From the NCBI RefSeq assembly GCF_031877795.1, contig NC_133971.1, forward strand, positions 60,768,463 through 60,832,462: a stretch of DNA of 64,000 nt, read 5' to 3'. Made by a program: the position numbers and the translations under genes. Positions 1-15,705 of the stretch are shown piece after piece (position 1 is the stretch's first letter; the number at the start of each line of letters is the position of its first letter). Below the pieces are notes generated by a model that made no database searches, was not told the DNA's origin, and worked only from the letters and a program-made list of their open reading frames with translations. The DNA is from Strix aluco. Its lineage: Eukaryota > Chordata > Aves > Strigiformes > Strigidae.

Positions 1-1073
1 AAGACCAATTCTCAAACACATTTTTTAACTAGCCTACCCTGTTTCTACTTAAGGACTTTTGTTTAGCAAAATACAATTGTGGAATCCACCTTTACTGGAA
101 GAAAGATATAACATTCAAAACCTCCTAGAATAATATTTGCTATACCTTATATTTTCTGTTTTATTACTTTTGCAAGTTACTACAAACCCCACAAAAGAGA
201 AACAAACCACTCTCTCTAGATATATCAGGCAAAAAAAGCATATTAACTAGTTACTGATAATCTAAATAGTGTTTTCTAGGGTTCATATCCTGATCAGACA
301 CTTCACTAGTTGCTCCCTAAATTCGGACAGGGAAAACTAGGTTACAGTTTTAAGTCCTGGCCTCCTACAGCACAAAGGTGTTTTCTCTCAGAGTACCACA
401 GACTTCTGTATTTTCAACAAAAAGTGTCAAGTATCTTCTCAGAATAGAGTGTTACATTTAACATATCTAAATATTTAGAAACCAGCAGAATTCTTAACCT
501 GTCATGAGAAATGATTCACAGTGAAAGGTTTTGCCAGACATGTTTCAAAGCAGAACTAGACACAGTGTATATTGTAAAGATTTTTGATCAAGCAGATTTG
601 GATTTCTAATTTAATATTTGATCCTCTGTCTCACATGTTTCTTATCATTCAATGAATATAATTTAATTTGACCATCAAAACCATCACAACATTAAAGCCT
701 GCTGAAGTACTGTAAATACATTAAAATCAAACAAATTGCAACATGTTTATCACAGTGCATAAAGTTTAAAATGTGGCAGCAAAGGGAACTGGCACCAGAC
801 ATGATCTTATTTAACATCTCTGTTAATCTGGAAAATGGCAAACAGCATGTAAATTCTATTAATGGAAAAATACTTAAACTGAGGAAGCTGTAAACAGTGC
901 CAGGGCAAGAAAATAACACTAACAGCACTGGGCTAAATCCTGTATCTAGTAAAATCAATGGCAAAGTTTCTAATTTAATAGAACAGGCCCAGGTTCCTGA
1001 TTTTCTTTCAGGGGTAAACAGTCAACAGAAATATGCAGCTCAGGCAAACACCAAAAGAGTGCTGGGCTGTGGA

Positions 1074-1094
1074 AGGGGCGGGGGGGGAGGGGGC
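1074..1094 (+). repeat. G-rich run with G-quadruplex potential
   Basis: Runs of four, about eight and five G are separated by single bases, followed by GCAGG. The G-rich strand is the plus strand, which is the template strand for KCMF1. It is a low-complexity tract with no other visible role. Confidence 0.6.
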
Positions 1095-2080
1095 AGGAAA
1101 CGGCAGGCAGGGAATAGCATTACACACAAATGAGTTTTATAGGTGTAAGAAACACTGAGAAAATCCTAAAGAGAAATTAAACCAAAGAACTAGTACTTCT
1201 CTGTCAAGACCTGCAAGAATTAAGAGCTAGTCTTCTCAGAAAATAAACCTTTGCATATTTTGGTTTACAGTGTTCAGAGAAACTGAAGAAAAATAGTGAC
1301 AAAAAAGGAAAAGCAAACAAGGATAACAAGTCTCATATCCAATTAGGCATGGGAGAGAACTGAGTAGTATGGGTCAATTGAGAAGTTAAAGTGCTTGAAG
1401 ATTCACTAGCCTTGATTCCTTTTTCTATGAGCCACTGTTTCAGGCAGATAGAAAAACATCAATATTCAACACACCTGGCAGAGGCAAAATTCATTAGTTT
1501 TCCTTGTAAATTCTTACCTTTGTTGGAAGGTTAGCAGAAATAAAGTACTCAATTTAGGTACACCCTATGCATAGCTCTGGTGTCTGGAACACACTCAGCT
1601 TTACTTCCTTTTGCACCATCAGACTCACTCTTGACCCTCTTATTCTTAAACATTACCTAAAGAGGCAAACATGGCAAGCTTTCCTCCCCTGCAGCACAGA
1701 GAAGAGGTTAAGATTTAGCACAGGCAGCAATGCAGAAAGCAGGCAGCACTGGCTGGGCAACCACGAAGCTAGAAGTGAAAGGCAAAAAAGTTTTCATGCA
1801 GCAAGCATTCCAGTTCTCACAGTAATACCTTGTGATTACAGCATGTCTCACAATAGCTGAGACTTACAGTAAAGACTTGCACAAGGTGGTCTGGAAATAC
1901 ATAAACTTCTCATGTCAGGAAAACACATCCAGAAAGAAACTGGGATAGGGAGGGAGAGAACAAGTGGTTCTCCACTAAAGAGACCAGTGATGGCTGATAG
2001 ACCACAGGCAGGCATTCCTCCCTATCACCCAACTGAATTTATACAGAGGAGCACAAGAACACTTTCAAGTTTACAGCATA

Positions 2081-2557
2081 CAGAATCACAGAATCATCTA
2101 GGTTGGAAAAGACCTTGAAGATCACCTAGTCCAACCATTAACCCAACACTGACAGTTCCCAACTACACCATATCCCTAAACACTATGTCAACCCTACTCT
2201 TAAACACCTCCAGGGATGGGGACTCCACCACCTCCCTGGGCAGCCCATTCCAACGCCTAACAACCCGTTCTGTAAAGAAATGCTTCCTAATATCTAGTCT
2301 AAACCTTCCCTAGTGCAGCTTGAGGCCATTACCTCTTGTCCTATCGCTTGTTACTCATCCCCAGTTCTCCACAACCTCCTTTCAGGTAGTTGTAGAGGGC
2401 GATGAGGTCTCCCCTCAGCCTCCTCTTTTCCACACTAAACAACCCCAGTTCCCTCAGCCGCTCCTCGTACGACATGTGCTCCAGACCCTTCACCAGCTTC
2501 GTTGCCCTTCTTTGGACACGCTCAAGTAATTCAATGTCCTTTTTGTAGTGAGAGGCC
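2081..2557 (-). mobile_element. CR1 LINE fragment, 5'-truncated (copy A)
   Basis: Read on the minus strand this is the 3' end of CR1, ending in the octamer-type tail seen as CAGAATCACAGAATC on the plus strand. A minus-strand frame holds the C-terminal piece of the reverse-transcriptase ORF ([12 protein letters not shown], then [19 protein letters not shown]). Homology to copies B and D stops near 2557, where they continue GGGGCCCAAAACTG and this copy does not. Severe 5' truncation and no obvious target-site duplication are normal for CR1. It sits inside KCMF1 intron 1. Confidence 0.93.
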
Positions 2558-5500
2558 TTCGAGATCACCATTTTGAATGGCACCACAATGTCATAAAAGG
2601 AATCTATCTTTCCTTGACACCCCATAAGAGTTCTAGGAACTTGCAAAAAATTATTGAGTTTCTCTGAAAACAGAGACAGAGAATGATAAAGACAGAATGA
2701 TAACACAAATTTATTTTTTAAAGTCAATAAGAAGCTGAAAGCCTACAGTATATTAAGTAGTAGCAATGTTCTACTCTCAGCTTTCTCAGGCATTTAACTT
2801 ACTATGAACATAAACAGACTGCCTTGGCAACCATTTTTACACCCACTCTTTGTTACAGAGAACAGCTTCTCAGGCTGGTAACATGCCTGCAGAAACTACA
2901 ATTGCTTATGATGTAAAAGCTATACCAGAAAAGTGCTGTGGGAAATGCAATAACCTAAAGTAAAAAAGGTTTCATGCCTACTTTGGTCAGGCTTTGAGTT
3001 TGTTCCACTCCTCTCCCCTTTCTGATTCTCCATGGCACATACTTCTTTGCTAATTGGTCATACATTCCCTGGATTGGCAACCCAGTCATTTGCTAGCCAT
3101 ACCAAATGCATACCTTTCTCCTTCTTCCTCTCGTTTGGAAGAGTTTCATTTAGTTTTATTATTTGTAGTTTCTTTTTTCCTCTCTTCTTATACCACATAT
3201 GCATAAAGAACCAAAGATTATCAAAATATTACCTTCTGAACACTTCCCCAACAGTCCCATCCATCCTTTACACATATATATCTAACTTACTTTTCAGAAT
3301 AATTTCCTAACCACCCTGTTTGAAAATAATCAGTCAGATCATCTTCCTAAATAGTATCACTAAACACTAAAAGCTATCACTGATTTATAGATCATAGTTC
3401 ATGAATCTTCAGTACTTAAGTCTTTTTATGGTAATTAGCTCAATCTCTTCAGATTTTTTTTAATTTAAGAAAAACTACTTTAGAAAAATAATTCTGTTCA
3501 AATCTGTCCTCAAAGTAAACCTGATTCTCAGGAAAAACACTACACAATTGGGTTTTTAATCCAACACACTAAGAAAGAAAGCATCACTTGGGACAAATAT
3601 AAAAAAAAAATCTGTCAAACCAGATAACAAGGGATCAATTAACTGTAGAAAGCACGAAACAAATTCATCAGCTTCACTACTATTCTGCCATGAAATCCCA
3701 ATCATATTAAGAAATTTAAGGACAGGAAGGAAGCATTCATTTTTATTCCTAGAACTGAAAGCAGCCACATACAATTTCAAAGAGAAAAAACAATCTATAT
3801 TTTTAACTGTATAGAAACTGAAAAAATATTAAGGTCAGTATTTAGAGCACCTATTCTCAGTTGGAGGGGGAAAAAACAACTTTGAAGAAAACAATCCCTG
3901 TGGTTTCAATGTAACTGTTTTGTTGCAAGTAGAAACACTAAAAGGCAGAATAAAGACCAAAAAATTAGATTTTTGTTCTATCCTGCCAAAATTTGGAGTC
4001 TCAAATCCTCATGTTAAATTTTAATGAAGAAAATTGTCAAGCACTGACTTACACCACAAGAATCATATAGGTACAATTCCCTCAGCTTGCTTCAGACAAA
4101 AAGCCTTCTGCAGACCCTCATCCTTATTCTGAATAGCAGACAGTGTCATTCAGTCTTGCTCTAGAATAAGACATTCAGAATTAAGCAATGTCAAAAACAT
4201 TTGGAAAACTGCATCTGCACAAAGGATCAACAGCCAGATAAAAAGTCTAAAACATACAGTTGCAGGGAAACACTTAGTACAGGAACCTATATTAACAACT
4301 GAATGATAACTACAAAAAACCCCTCATTTCCCACAGAGTTCTAAAAATTTGGAAATTAAGCTTTAACAAAAGAGATGTTTTTCTAAATGAAACTAACAGA
4401 CAGCAAGATACAAAGATTTTTTTCTTTATTTGCTGAACTACAAGAATAAAGCAGGTGCCCAATAATACAACATTCTATCAAAACAGGTAAAACATACCTC
4501 ACTTCATAATTTAAGAAATAAGGAGAGGGAGCATCAAAGCCTATTAGGTCTCACTCCTCCTTACTATAGGCTCAGATGCCATGCTGCAGTTACAAAATGC
4601 ACGAAACACTATTTTAAGGATAAGGGAAGAATCAATTGTACAAACAAATCTGACATACCTGCACTGAAGGAAATTTTTAAGTGATATGCCTATTAAAAAA
4701 AATTGAGTGTTATAATACAAATATACTACTAAGGCCTACATAATGAAGCTGCGGAAGGTGGAGATACCAGAGATACTTTCACTGTTTTACGTCTATTTCC
4801 AAATCTTGGAAGCACAGATACTGTGCATTCATAACACTGAAAACAACTTTTTCTTTACACTTGCAGACCAAGTTATAAGCCATGTCCTTCATTTCCCACT
4901 GGACTCAATTTGAATTCCACATAGAATAGTAGTTTTCGCCCACTAAGCTGCTGAGCTATTTCAAGTTCTGAGACGTTTATGAGCAAAAACATTCACCCTG
5001 ATACTTGCATCTTCTATAGTTAGTACCTTCTTTAAACACACAGGTTTTTTTAAGACTGCTTTACTGCACACTCTGTTGAATTCTCAAGTTTGATCTGAGA
5101 ATGCATGTAAAACATGCAACCAGTTTTACCACTAAAATTGCACAGCCTTCTAGTCTAGATACCCATAACTGAGATTGGGTATGAGTGTGAAACTATCCAT
5201 TTACCTTGACAGCCTTCAAGGTGGTGGTCACTGGGGAGCAAGGATGAAGAGAGACCTTCAACCCATTCAGCAGAACAGAATGTCCACATTCCTAGTACAA
5301 CTTTAAGCCGACTGTTACTTTAACAGGTTTTCTGAGCACTCTATCCACTGTTACAAAGCACCAGCTCCTACAGGAAACAGCAAGCGTTAACTGCTTTTCC
5401 TCCAAACTGCATGTGCTAAAGCTCACAGTTACCTTACTTCACCGATATACCTCTCAGCAGAGCAATGAAACTCAGAAGCAGTTAAGCACCTCTTACCTTC

Positions 5501-8500
5501 CCAAAGTTTACAATTATACATTAATTTTTCAGTATGACACTGCACCTGAAATACTGTCCACACAGGCTATATTTTACAGGTAGTTTTGAATTTTTTCCTT
5601 TGGATTAGCAGGCATCTTCCAGTACAGCTAACAGTCACATACAGCAACTTAGAGCCTACAGTACAGCAAATAGCAAGTCCATTTTTCTTGTGTACAATTA
5701 GAAGACACCTTACAATTGTTGCAATAGGAAAACAGAAGTATTCGCAACCTTATTACTTACACACAACTTCTTTAGTTTTTTTTACCCCTAAGGTCTGCTT
5801 CATCTTGAATATAGGTCATCAGATCATTCAGAGTATTTCCTCTGCAGCTTCTCATTTCTGAGACATTCCTTAGAGTCCCAGCAGCTTCTCTAGAGTTCCT
5901 GGATTAACTTGAAGAAGCTACAGTATGGACCTTTACAACTTCTATACAATGCCAAGATCTCCAACTGCCTAGCACTATGAAGGAGCATGCAGGTAGTGTC
6001 ATCTTACAGATTAGGGACCTTTAATGCAATGTCATATTACACAAGTTAAGAAAGCATCTGCTTTCTTCAAAAGCATTAATTTGTGAGTAAGGACAATGGA
6101 AGAAAGGAAAAACAGGTTTGGAAAAAGCTCAACACAAAGTTTAATGTAAGCACTACAAACAATTCATCAGCTGCTGACATGAAATATTTGCTCTGAAAAA
6201 AAATACATCATAGTATTCCTCAGAGCTAGAGTCTGGAGTCCTGCACCTCAATCAATTATCACCCCAAAGTACTTAACTGATGGCTAGACAACTGTATTCT
6301 GGCATGTAACTCTCAACAATCCACTCCAACTTTCTGGTCAGTTTCCTTGAATTCCTAATGCTTCCAAGAACAAAATATTAACTGAGTTTTCAGGCACAAT
6401 GAGAATGACACCTCCCAGTAACTGGTTTTAATACTTAAGAGCTGGGTAATATCATAACAGACTACAAAACAACCACACAACCTATTAAAATCCTCCATTT
6501 AAATTATTTTTCTCATGTGACATCTTCAGTTAATCTTGAGAATTTGTATCTTGCAGATCCTCTGCTTCTAAATAAACTTCACACAGCAGTTTGGAATAAC
6601 ACAAGAACGTTTATCTATAGCAACCTCTACCACTACAAATTCTAACAGCAGTCAATTATTCTAGACAATCTTACTTACAAATCGTCACTTATAAAGCCAC
6701 TCTTCTATAGCAAAATCTCAAACTGTTTTCTCAGCTCCTCACAGAAGTCTTCCAGAATAAGGAACATTTGGTATGCTCTCCGATCCTGCCTGGAAATTCA
6801 CAGGCCTTATGCCAAAACAATCTGGGAGAAGATACTTGCAGATCATATAGCATCCATTCTTTCTGCATTCAGGAGGGCAAATAGGTTTATTCACCTTTGC
6901 AGTTTTCCAAAATTGAAGATAACCAAGGGAGAAGAGAGTTGAAAAATGTATCTGACCTCCTCCTAAGCCAACACTCAGTCATCTTAAATCGGTAAGGTAT
7001 CTAATATAATTAACAAATACAACTGGTGCCAGTTTACAGCAGAAGTAACCAACTTCAAACTGCACAGTCAAGAGATCAAACTACACGAACTGACATTTTC
7101 ATCTTATCAGAACAGTACAATCAATAACAGGGGACAGGTATAGAATCAAGATCACCTGAGCTATCTTATGAACATCTAGACTCAAAAAAGTTTAGTAATG
7201 ATGTAGAAAGCTCTGCATTCTCTATAGCTTACTTTTGCAAAGCTTAGGTGTCTTCAAGAGCATCCCCGAATTCTCATTCCCAATCTTACCTCATTTTCCA
7301 CAGCTAGGTTTAGGGACAGAGTCCACTCTGGACATGTGAAAAAATAATACTATCAATAATTCAGGTGATGAAGTCACTGGCCTTATTTACTCTCAGAAAG
7401 GAAAGTGATAAAGTCAGAAGAAACTTTGGAAACTGCAGTGGTAGAACTATGTCTGTCCAGTTGTGACCTGTGTTCTACCACTATTACTCTTGGTGAAGCT
7501 GCTCTCAGACTCAATTTCATCAGTGAATCACAAGGTGCTTCTCATTACAGAAATTTTCCACTTGCAGAGACAATCCACACCTCAGCTTGCATACTGATAT
7601 ACACATAATACCTGTACACTAAACACTGTTTGTGTTAGGCACATCTCATTGTTACTGCGTATATTAAAAGCATATGCAAATATTTGCAATAATTCAAACA
7701 TTTGCTTTGTTGAAGTGAAAGTGAGATGATGGTACCCTAAGCACAGACAAGCCTTTGTGCCCAAGCCACAGATTTCTTCAGAGCTAATTTCATTCTAACT
7801 ATCACAAAAGGATGTCCAACTGACAAAGGTTTATAAGTCAGACTCGCAACAGTTCAAATTCTTTACAGGTGATCACCAATTTCTAAGCATGTTAATACAC
7901 ACACAAAGTGATAAGATGCAAAAAGTATATTACCAGTAAAACTGAACATTGTTTCTTCCCGGAATTATTTATTCAGAATTAAAGACAGAAGTTACTGACA
8001 ATCACATAAAAAGTCCTTACATGACTATATCCTAACACACTTCTGACATTGGAAATCTTGTATGATCTATTGCTGCTGGAGCTAGGATACTTGAGATAGG
8101 TATCCAGAGAATATCACCTGTTTAACAGCTCAGAGCACAGCTCTCCATCCAGCTAACCTCCAGGACACCTGCATTCAGTGTCCAAGTAATTCTGATGTTG
8201 TTCTAGAGACACACCCAGGTGCTTACTCCCAGAAGCTGCTCTGAAGTTCCTGCCATACTATCAAGCATCTGGAGAACAACTCTCTTGGTCTGTAGAAGTA
8301 CAGAATTTGTTTAGAAATTGGTTTAAAATTACATTCCTAATATGAATATTGATATTATCAAACCACTTTATCCCATCTGTCACATTAATTCATGTTAATT
8401 TCTACACTAACTGTTTATACATAAAGACTTCACATCACCCTTTCACTTTTTTTTTTAGGGTAAATACAGTCTCAAAGTACAGTATTAGTAATCACCTTCA

Positions 8501-11500
8501 GCCAAGAATACTGGCTGCTTTAGTATCAATAAGCCAAAAGAAGTCAGACCTTAAACGCCATTTACACTAAGAATCAACTGTTACTGAAGAGTGTTGTGAA
8601 TAATGACTCTCCTCAACAAATAATTAAAGAATTCATCAGTCATAACCTAGACTAGTAAGTAAAATTTTCACTACTAAAGCCACCTGTCCCTAACAAAAAC
8701 AAAACACAAATCTGTCTATGTAATAGGTCAGAGAAACCGCTGCCTAAACACATTTTCAGCAATAGCTATTTTCTGAAATAAGTGAGGGCTAGTTGTGCTA
8801 CCAAGAAACACTAGAGCTCTGCTTTTCAAAGAGGCTTATAGAGGCAGGCTTGTACTTAACCCAATATGGGTCTACAGCTTCTCCAGTTGTTTTTGAAAAT
8901 CCCACCCTAGAGCACCCTAAGGAGGAAAGTAGGAGAGGGAGACCACAGCGAAGGGAAAGAAGAGCAATGATAAGGAAATAAGAGGGTAAAAGATTTCAAA
9001 GACAAAGAAGAAGGAAAGCAAAGAAGATAATTTATCCTACCAGAGACAGCACCTCTTGTCAGTCAAGACAAGAAACATTGCCTCCCAAAAAGAATCTGGC
9101 ACCACGAAGTGGCAGAAGTGATGGGGGAAGACCGAATCTGACCTGAGGTAAGAAAACAAATGGAGTTGTGATCTTTTTTTTTTTTAAACTTTGATTGTTG
9201 CTTCATCTTACTTTTGCAATATATTTTTTAAAAACTGATTTTTTTTTAACTAATGTCTTTCTTCAGCTGGATTTTGTCACCAATGATGGTGGGATGACCC
9301 AAATCAAATGTGGAACAGGATCAACAGTATTTTGATAAAAATGTGAAATTCTATGCAAATATTGAAATTAAAAATAAATTTAAAATACAATAGGGAAGCT
9401 GTACAAAGTGATAGCTGCAAACAGTATATGTCACAATGAGTCAAAAACTAGGAAGAACAGACTTGCATCTATAAAACACTGCAATGGTGTACAAGACCAC
9501 TAATTCCTATCTTTAGCAGACTTTCTTAAGTGCCTTCTGACAAGACATAAAATCTCTACCTGATATCCCATGTGCAAATGGGAGAAATATCATGGTGTCC
9601 TACGTCCAGGTTCCCTGTTTAAATTATAATAAAGTAGTTTTACCCAGGTCTCCAACTGAAAATGGGGTGTCTCCTAGAATCTCCAAATAAAGCAATCACA
9701 ATAGAAAGACTTAACACACTCACAAAACTCATTGCAGGGTGACAAATGGGCAATAAAAAGAGTAATTCTCATACAAAAGCAAATCATAGACTAAGATGCT
9801 AAGCCTTAAAAAGTTATTTAAGTATTTTAACATTTAAAAAAATTAAAATTCCAACAAACAAATCCATCTTCCCCCTAACACTCGCTCAAACTACATTCTC
9901 ACAAAAACCTAGGGGAAAACAATTCATTTTTTCCAAATACGCTGGAGGCTCCAGTGACTTCTATCTGTACTTAAAAATTAATTCCAAGCTGCAACCAATG
10001 ACCTCAAGTGACAGAAATCAAACCGTCACCTGCACACACCTTTGAAATACAATTCTGACAACTATGGACAAAGAGCAGTTAGGTAGCTTCAAGAACCTTC
10101 AGTGAAAAAATTCTCCACAATCTCATTACATACTGTATGAAAAAGCACTTCACTTTTAATCACCCTCTTGAATTCATTAAATACCTTGTTCTTGTACTTG
10201 GAAAGGGAGATTACATACTCTTACACAGATGATGCCTCTCTTTCAGAATCCCTCTCCGTATCAGCCTGACAAACACCTTTCCAGTTTCTATCCATGCAGT
10301 AATTCCCCTTTATATATGTCCTGAGTCACTAACAGCATTCTTTTTGAGTTCTCTGAACTCAGCATGTCCGAGCTGCTCATAGTGCCTTAACAGTGTTTCT
10401 GCATGGATGAGGGACACTACTGCCTATAGTTAAGCTTGTATACCTCTTCTCCATTACAAGTCCCATTTTCAGAACCTACAGCTACCAAATCTGCTCATCT
10501 ACTCCAAATCCTGTAGAGGGAAGAATGCACCGTGTGTAGAGAATTTAGCTTAAATGATTCCAAGAACAAAAACCACAAAAATTCACAACCTCACTGATAT
10601 TAAGATATATGTATCCTCCTATCAATTCATGATCAGAATCCATAGGCAATGCAATCTAACACAATTATACTCCTTTCTAGAAAAATACCACCTCAGTGCA
10701 CCAGGGCATATGGTGTTCAGTAAACAAACAGAAAAGTCTCTATTTATCATCACTCCTCAGTCTGAGCATTTACTCATCACACACTTGGAAAAAATTGCAT
10801 TGACTATGGATTTTCTCACTGCCTTTTCCCTGCAAGCACTTCTCTGTAGTATTACAGCGCAGCACAAATATCAATGCACAACACTTTAGCAACACTTCTA
10901 AACAGTATTTTCCTTCTCCCAAAATAGAGGGAAAACAAGGCATGTAAAGATTAAAACTGCAAGTCCACTGAATCCAGTTGCCCAATCTGAGATGCCAGAA
11001 TCTTTGATTTTCCAGAGTTAAGTGTTTTTCAAATCTTCAAATCTTATTGCTTCCTTAACTACAGTTGCAGTCATGAATGCTCAGATTCCAAAATCCCGAA
11101 TCAGGCCTTCATAGCATAAGGAACGAACAGCTAATAGTCACCCTTGAATTCTTGCTGAAGTGATTTGCCTGGCAGTTCACATGAACTCCGCAGCAGAGGA
11201 CAGGAGGGTCGATCCAACTTTCACAACAAAGGTCCACTGTCAACACCTCAACCATCCTTCCTTTCTGCAATGCCTCTACCTGCTCATTTGTGGTACACTC
11301 CCAAACACAGAGCAGTGGTCTAACATACAAAACACTCCTGTGAACCCTAAAGGAGGCAGGAGTGGTATAGAGTAGATAATATGCAGCTGCGTAATTACAC
11401 AATGCAGATACTCAAAGAAGGTTGAATTAGTGCTGCCTGTGCAACCAACTACTGGCACATCCCAACTTCGAGTGCTATTCCTCAAATCTGCTGCTGTGTC

Positions 11501-14500
11501 CAGCAGCTTCTTGAATGTCATAACACTTTTGTTATTAATCACTATTCATTTTTGCATTTCTTAACAGTAATTGAAGTAACAATAAAGATGCAACAAAGAA
11601 CAGTGACACACAGAACTCCTCCTCAAGTGTTATCAGTAATGTAAACAAGCAAAGGTATTTGAAAAGCTCTCTTTTTATTTAACGTGTACAAATTTTATTT
11701 GCCCTGTACAGCTCAAGCAACTTGCATGGCTCTCTAAACTTCCCCTGAATCCCTTCTAGTTATCACTAGTTCAAACCAACATTTGGAAGTTACTTCACCA
11801 TTGTCGTCTCTCTTCATCCTCACCCAATAATGTTAAAAGTATCACAGTTCTGTTTCAGTTTTTCTGCTTAAGATACTGGCTATCAACCTGTCAACACTGA
11901 TCACTTAAATCTATTCTTTTTCTCCTGTTTCCCAAAGAATATTCGATCCATGGCATTATTTCCTATCACAATTCTGAGAGAAAAAATGGTCTCTACACGT
12001 ATTTTTGGAGGACCTTGTTCACAGACTCCACAGGGACAGCAGCATATGGTTCACACACAACATGTTTCCTAAACCACCAGAGCCAGAAGCCTTTTTTAAA
12101 ATGAAAACCTAGCTTTCTCAAAACCAGTAAGTATCTTGCCAGTTAAAATATCACTGATGTGTCCAGGTCTATTAATTATTAAATGATGATTCAATTTCTT
12201 AGTGAAAGCAGACAGCTTAATAATAAAGCAAATTACTGTGTCCCAGTATTTCTAATCACATTTGCAGTTGTTTATGTTTAATATTAACACTTTTTGTCCT
12301 AAACATAGCTCTCACTAGTTAAATTATCACACTAACTTGTTTTCAGATACTGCACTACACCTGTAATTATATGCATTAATATGCTACCACAGAGTAAAAC
12401 TAACAACAGTATGAAATACTTTGACATACAAAGTTAGAAAATGCTTCAGATATTGGTGCAAATTCAAAAAACCTCACTGTTTTACATTACACATACAACT
12501 TAATCTGAATTTATTCTTCTACAAAATAGATTTAAGTAACAGAAATACAGAAGAATTTGTGATTACTCTGTATTGTGGAATAGCAAAATTCCACGTTTGG
12601 AGAAGACGCAAGCAAAGTTTTAAAATGCATCAGAAGGCAGCAAGTTGTGACTGGTCTCATAGATGCATATTTCATTATAAATTCACCAACACAGCATCTT
12701 TAGTACTTTGTATGAAAAACATGTTGCCTTGTTACCTGAATTAAGAGCTTTACATGGAAAAATAGATTAATTCTGTATTTAGTGGCAATTCTATAACTGA
12801 CACTACATGAAATCTTAAAAGTTATGTATCAACTGCTGAGTGTTATTTGTCTTGACAGAAGTTTGTAGTACCCTTCTGCAGCTTTAGTATGACACAGCTA
12901 TTGCATAATTACAAGGGACAGGAATCACTCTTGCTTTTAATGTTTTCAAAAAGTTTGTTATGGATAAAGTTTTATTTATGTTTTGTATCATGAACACACA
13001 GAAGATGACATCAGCCCAGACTCCCAATCTGTTCATTGTACAGCTAGAAGACTGGAGCTAACATTACCCTTACATTAGCTGTTTTCAAGAGGTTGGTATG
13101 AATTCAAGTGTAACTCTAGGATTTCTTCAATTTCAAAGACCAAGTTCTGTGTATTTCTTTTTAAGATGTACTTATTTATCCTTCTATTAAAAATAAGCAC
13201 TCTTTTTAAAGATCTTAATGCAAGACATTCATACTACCCACAAAAAAGAGGAGCACCGAGACTCCAGCTCCCTAGAATACAAAGGGCTTGAAGCCAGCCG
13301 AGAACATTTGGAAACTCCACATGCTCCTGGCAGTCACTGCTCTCCATTCCTAGCTTTGTTACCACCATCCATTCTCAACTTTACTTCACCTGGGACTGGA
13401 TTAACTGCAGAGATCTGCTGATTCGTAAGAAATGCTGACAAATGGACATACGGCATCAAAAACAACAACCACCTGAATTGCTGGTAGCTCTTTGAAGCTT
13501 AAAGAATGTGTCCCTTAGTGAAAATAAGAAACAAAGTATGCTGGGACAGGGAGGCAGTCTGCAAGACCAAGAACCAAGTGGTGCAGGTGGTGTGGTGTTG
13601 GGAGCCCTCTGGAGCTGCTGGGTGTACGGAACCTGCAGCCAGGCCCTTGTATGACCAGTAATTCTGCAGCAACCTAGTTTCACTAAGTTGCAAAAAATGG
13701 GTCTTCTAATGATATTCCCAGAAGTTGCGATTCTCTACATTTCTGCTGTCCTGGGTGGTGTCTACTGCCATAGAGAATCATTGCTGGATGCATGTCCACA
13801 GAAAGAAAATGTGTAATATACAAAATATCTTCTGATATACTTTCTAGAGCATAAAAAATTACCTATCTGCTCCTCATAGGCTGCCACATATTACACCACC
13901 ACATACTCCTCAACAGAGGGACTAGCCCAGAGAAACACAGCATGTCAATCCTATAAAGAGAACAACATGAAATTCAAGACCAGGGGATGACCTCATGTTG
14001 CATTCTAGAAAACCAAAGGCAGGGAATAGCTAGTCTCTTAACACCAAATCACAGAACAAAAATGGTTTTGAAGAAGTAGAAACAACTATCAACAGGAAGA
14101 GGTGGATAAACACTAACAGCTACTCTTTTAACAGTATTAACAAAGTCTCTCAAACACTGAATGAATATTTCAAGCAAGAGCAACAAGAATTCAATCTGTA
14201 GTTGTGCTCATGTGTTGGGTTTGTGTGTGTGTTTCCCTGAATTCAGGAGAAATGTGAGCCCAGAACTCATGTGTTAAATAAGAGCACAGTAAAAAGGTAG
14301 GCTGCTGTCAGAATTTTTCTGAAGGATAACAAAATCTTTTTCTTTTTAAAAAAACCCACAACCAATTGTATTTTATGGATTATTACATCAAAGAAAACAG
14401 TCAAGAAACCTCAAGGGAAAGTAAGCTTAAATCTCCTTCAGATACTTCTTGGTCTATTTAAAGTCTCAAGAGTTTGGAATTCCAACTTCTCCAGCATTTA

Positions 14501-15040
14501 CCCTTCCAAAGACATGCTTTCCCATCATAAGACTGGTACAGCATCCAGATTCTGTCAGGAACAATCAATAAGTTTTGTTTGTAACTTTGAGGATGGACCA
14601 TTTCAAAGGTAACACACAGAAAAGATATAATTTATTAAACATGATTAAAACTTGCTTTTTCCCTATACCGTATTCTTCTAAGACAGCCCTCCCCAAACTA
14701 GTTACACTGGATCAAAAACTGGCAGCTGTGAATTGACACAATACAGATCTGAAACAAGAATTACTTTTGAGTGTTTATTCTGTAAGGATTTCCAGATTTA
14801 TAGCAAAATTAAGTCTCCAAACCTCTTCTCCATCAAGTCGGAAAAGCACACCTCCCATATTAATATGAGTTACTCTTACCCTATAACTGAAGGTGATTAA
14901 AATAAAACATCTATAGTGTGAACAGAAGACTCACTAAGAAGGTAAGAGACAGACTAAATTTTTAATGAAAATATATCACAAGGACACAGTGACAGACGTC
15001 ATTTTTAATCTCACAGGGTTCTCATGGTTTCACTCATGCA

Positions 15041-15066
15041 TGTGTGTGTGTGCACATACACACGTG
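15041..15066 (+). repeat. Short TG/CA microsatellite
   Basis: A run of about six TG units is followed by GCACATACACACGTG, so the region is also partly self-complementary. It lies in KCMF1 intron 1. Confidence 0.7.
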
Positions 15067-15680
15067 AGGAGTCTACATCTGTGATACAAAATTACCGAAA
15101 CTCACCCTCACTTATGAGGACAGACAATTATTTCCATTCTTTCTAACTAGGCACATCTAGAAAGAACAAACACTGATGAACCTGCTTCAGAAACAAAGTA
15201 TTAAGCCTGGCTTTGTTAAGACACTCCTTTTAAAAGCATCAACAAATATACAAGCAAGGAAATGCAATTTTTCCTGCTATAAACAGAACCTAACACACAA
15301 TATATATCACAACTTATGATATAGCCTTCATCAGAAACATACTTACAAAGAAAACTACTTTGACATTTTCTCTGTCTTAACTGCTCAAGGACTGAAATGT
15401 CTTTTTAGCAAACATCACCATCTTTTATGACAGTTCAAACACATGATACTACTACCGTATTTTTAACCTGTTCAGGCTAGAAAAAGCTTGTATTCTACTA
15501 CAGTACTTTAAAGAGAGCATCATGGATACAAGTATCACAGCAGACACAGACTGCATAAACACACAATGTCACTAACAGCAACTTTGTGATTAAAGGTCAC
15601 TCCATTCACTATTGTTAGAAACTGCATCTTTAATCATAAAGAAACGCAGCATCTCCACCTTCTTGGGAAAACAGATATTT

Positions 15681-15705
15681 GGGGGGGTGTGTGTGTGTGT
15701 GTATG
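15681..15705 (+). repeat. G7 run plus TG microsatellite
   Basis: Seven G are followed by about eight TG units. It lies in KCMF1 intron 1 and is probably polymorphic. Confidence 0.75.
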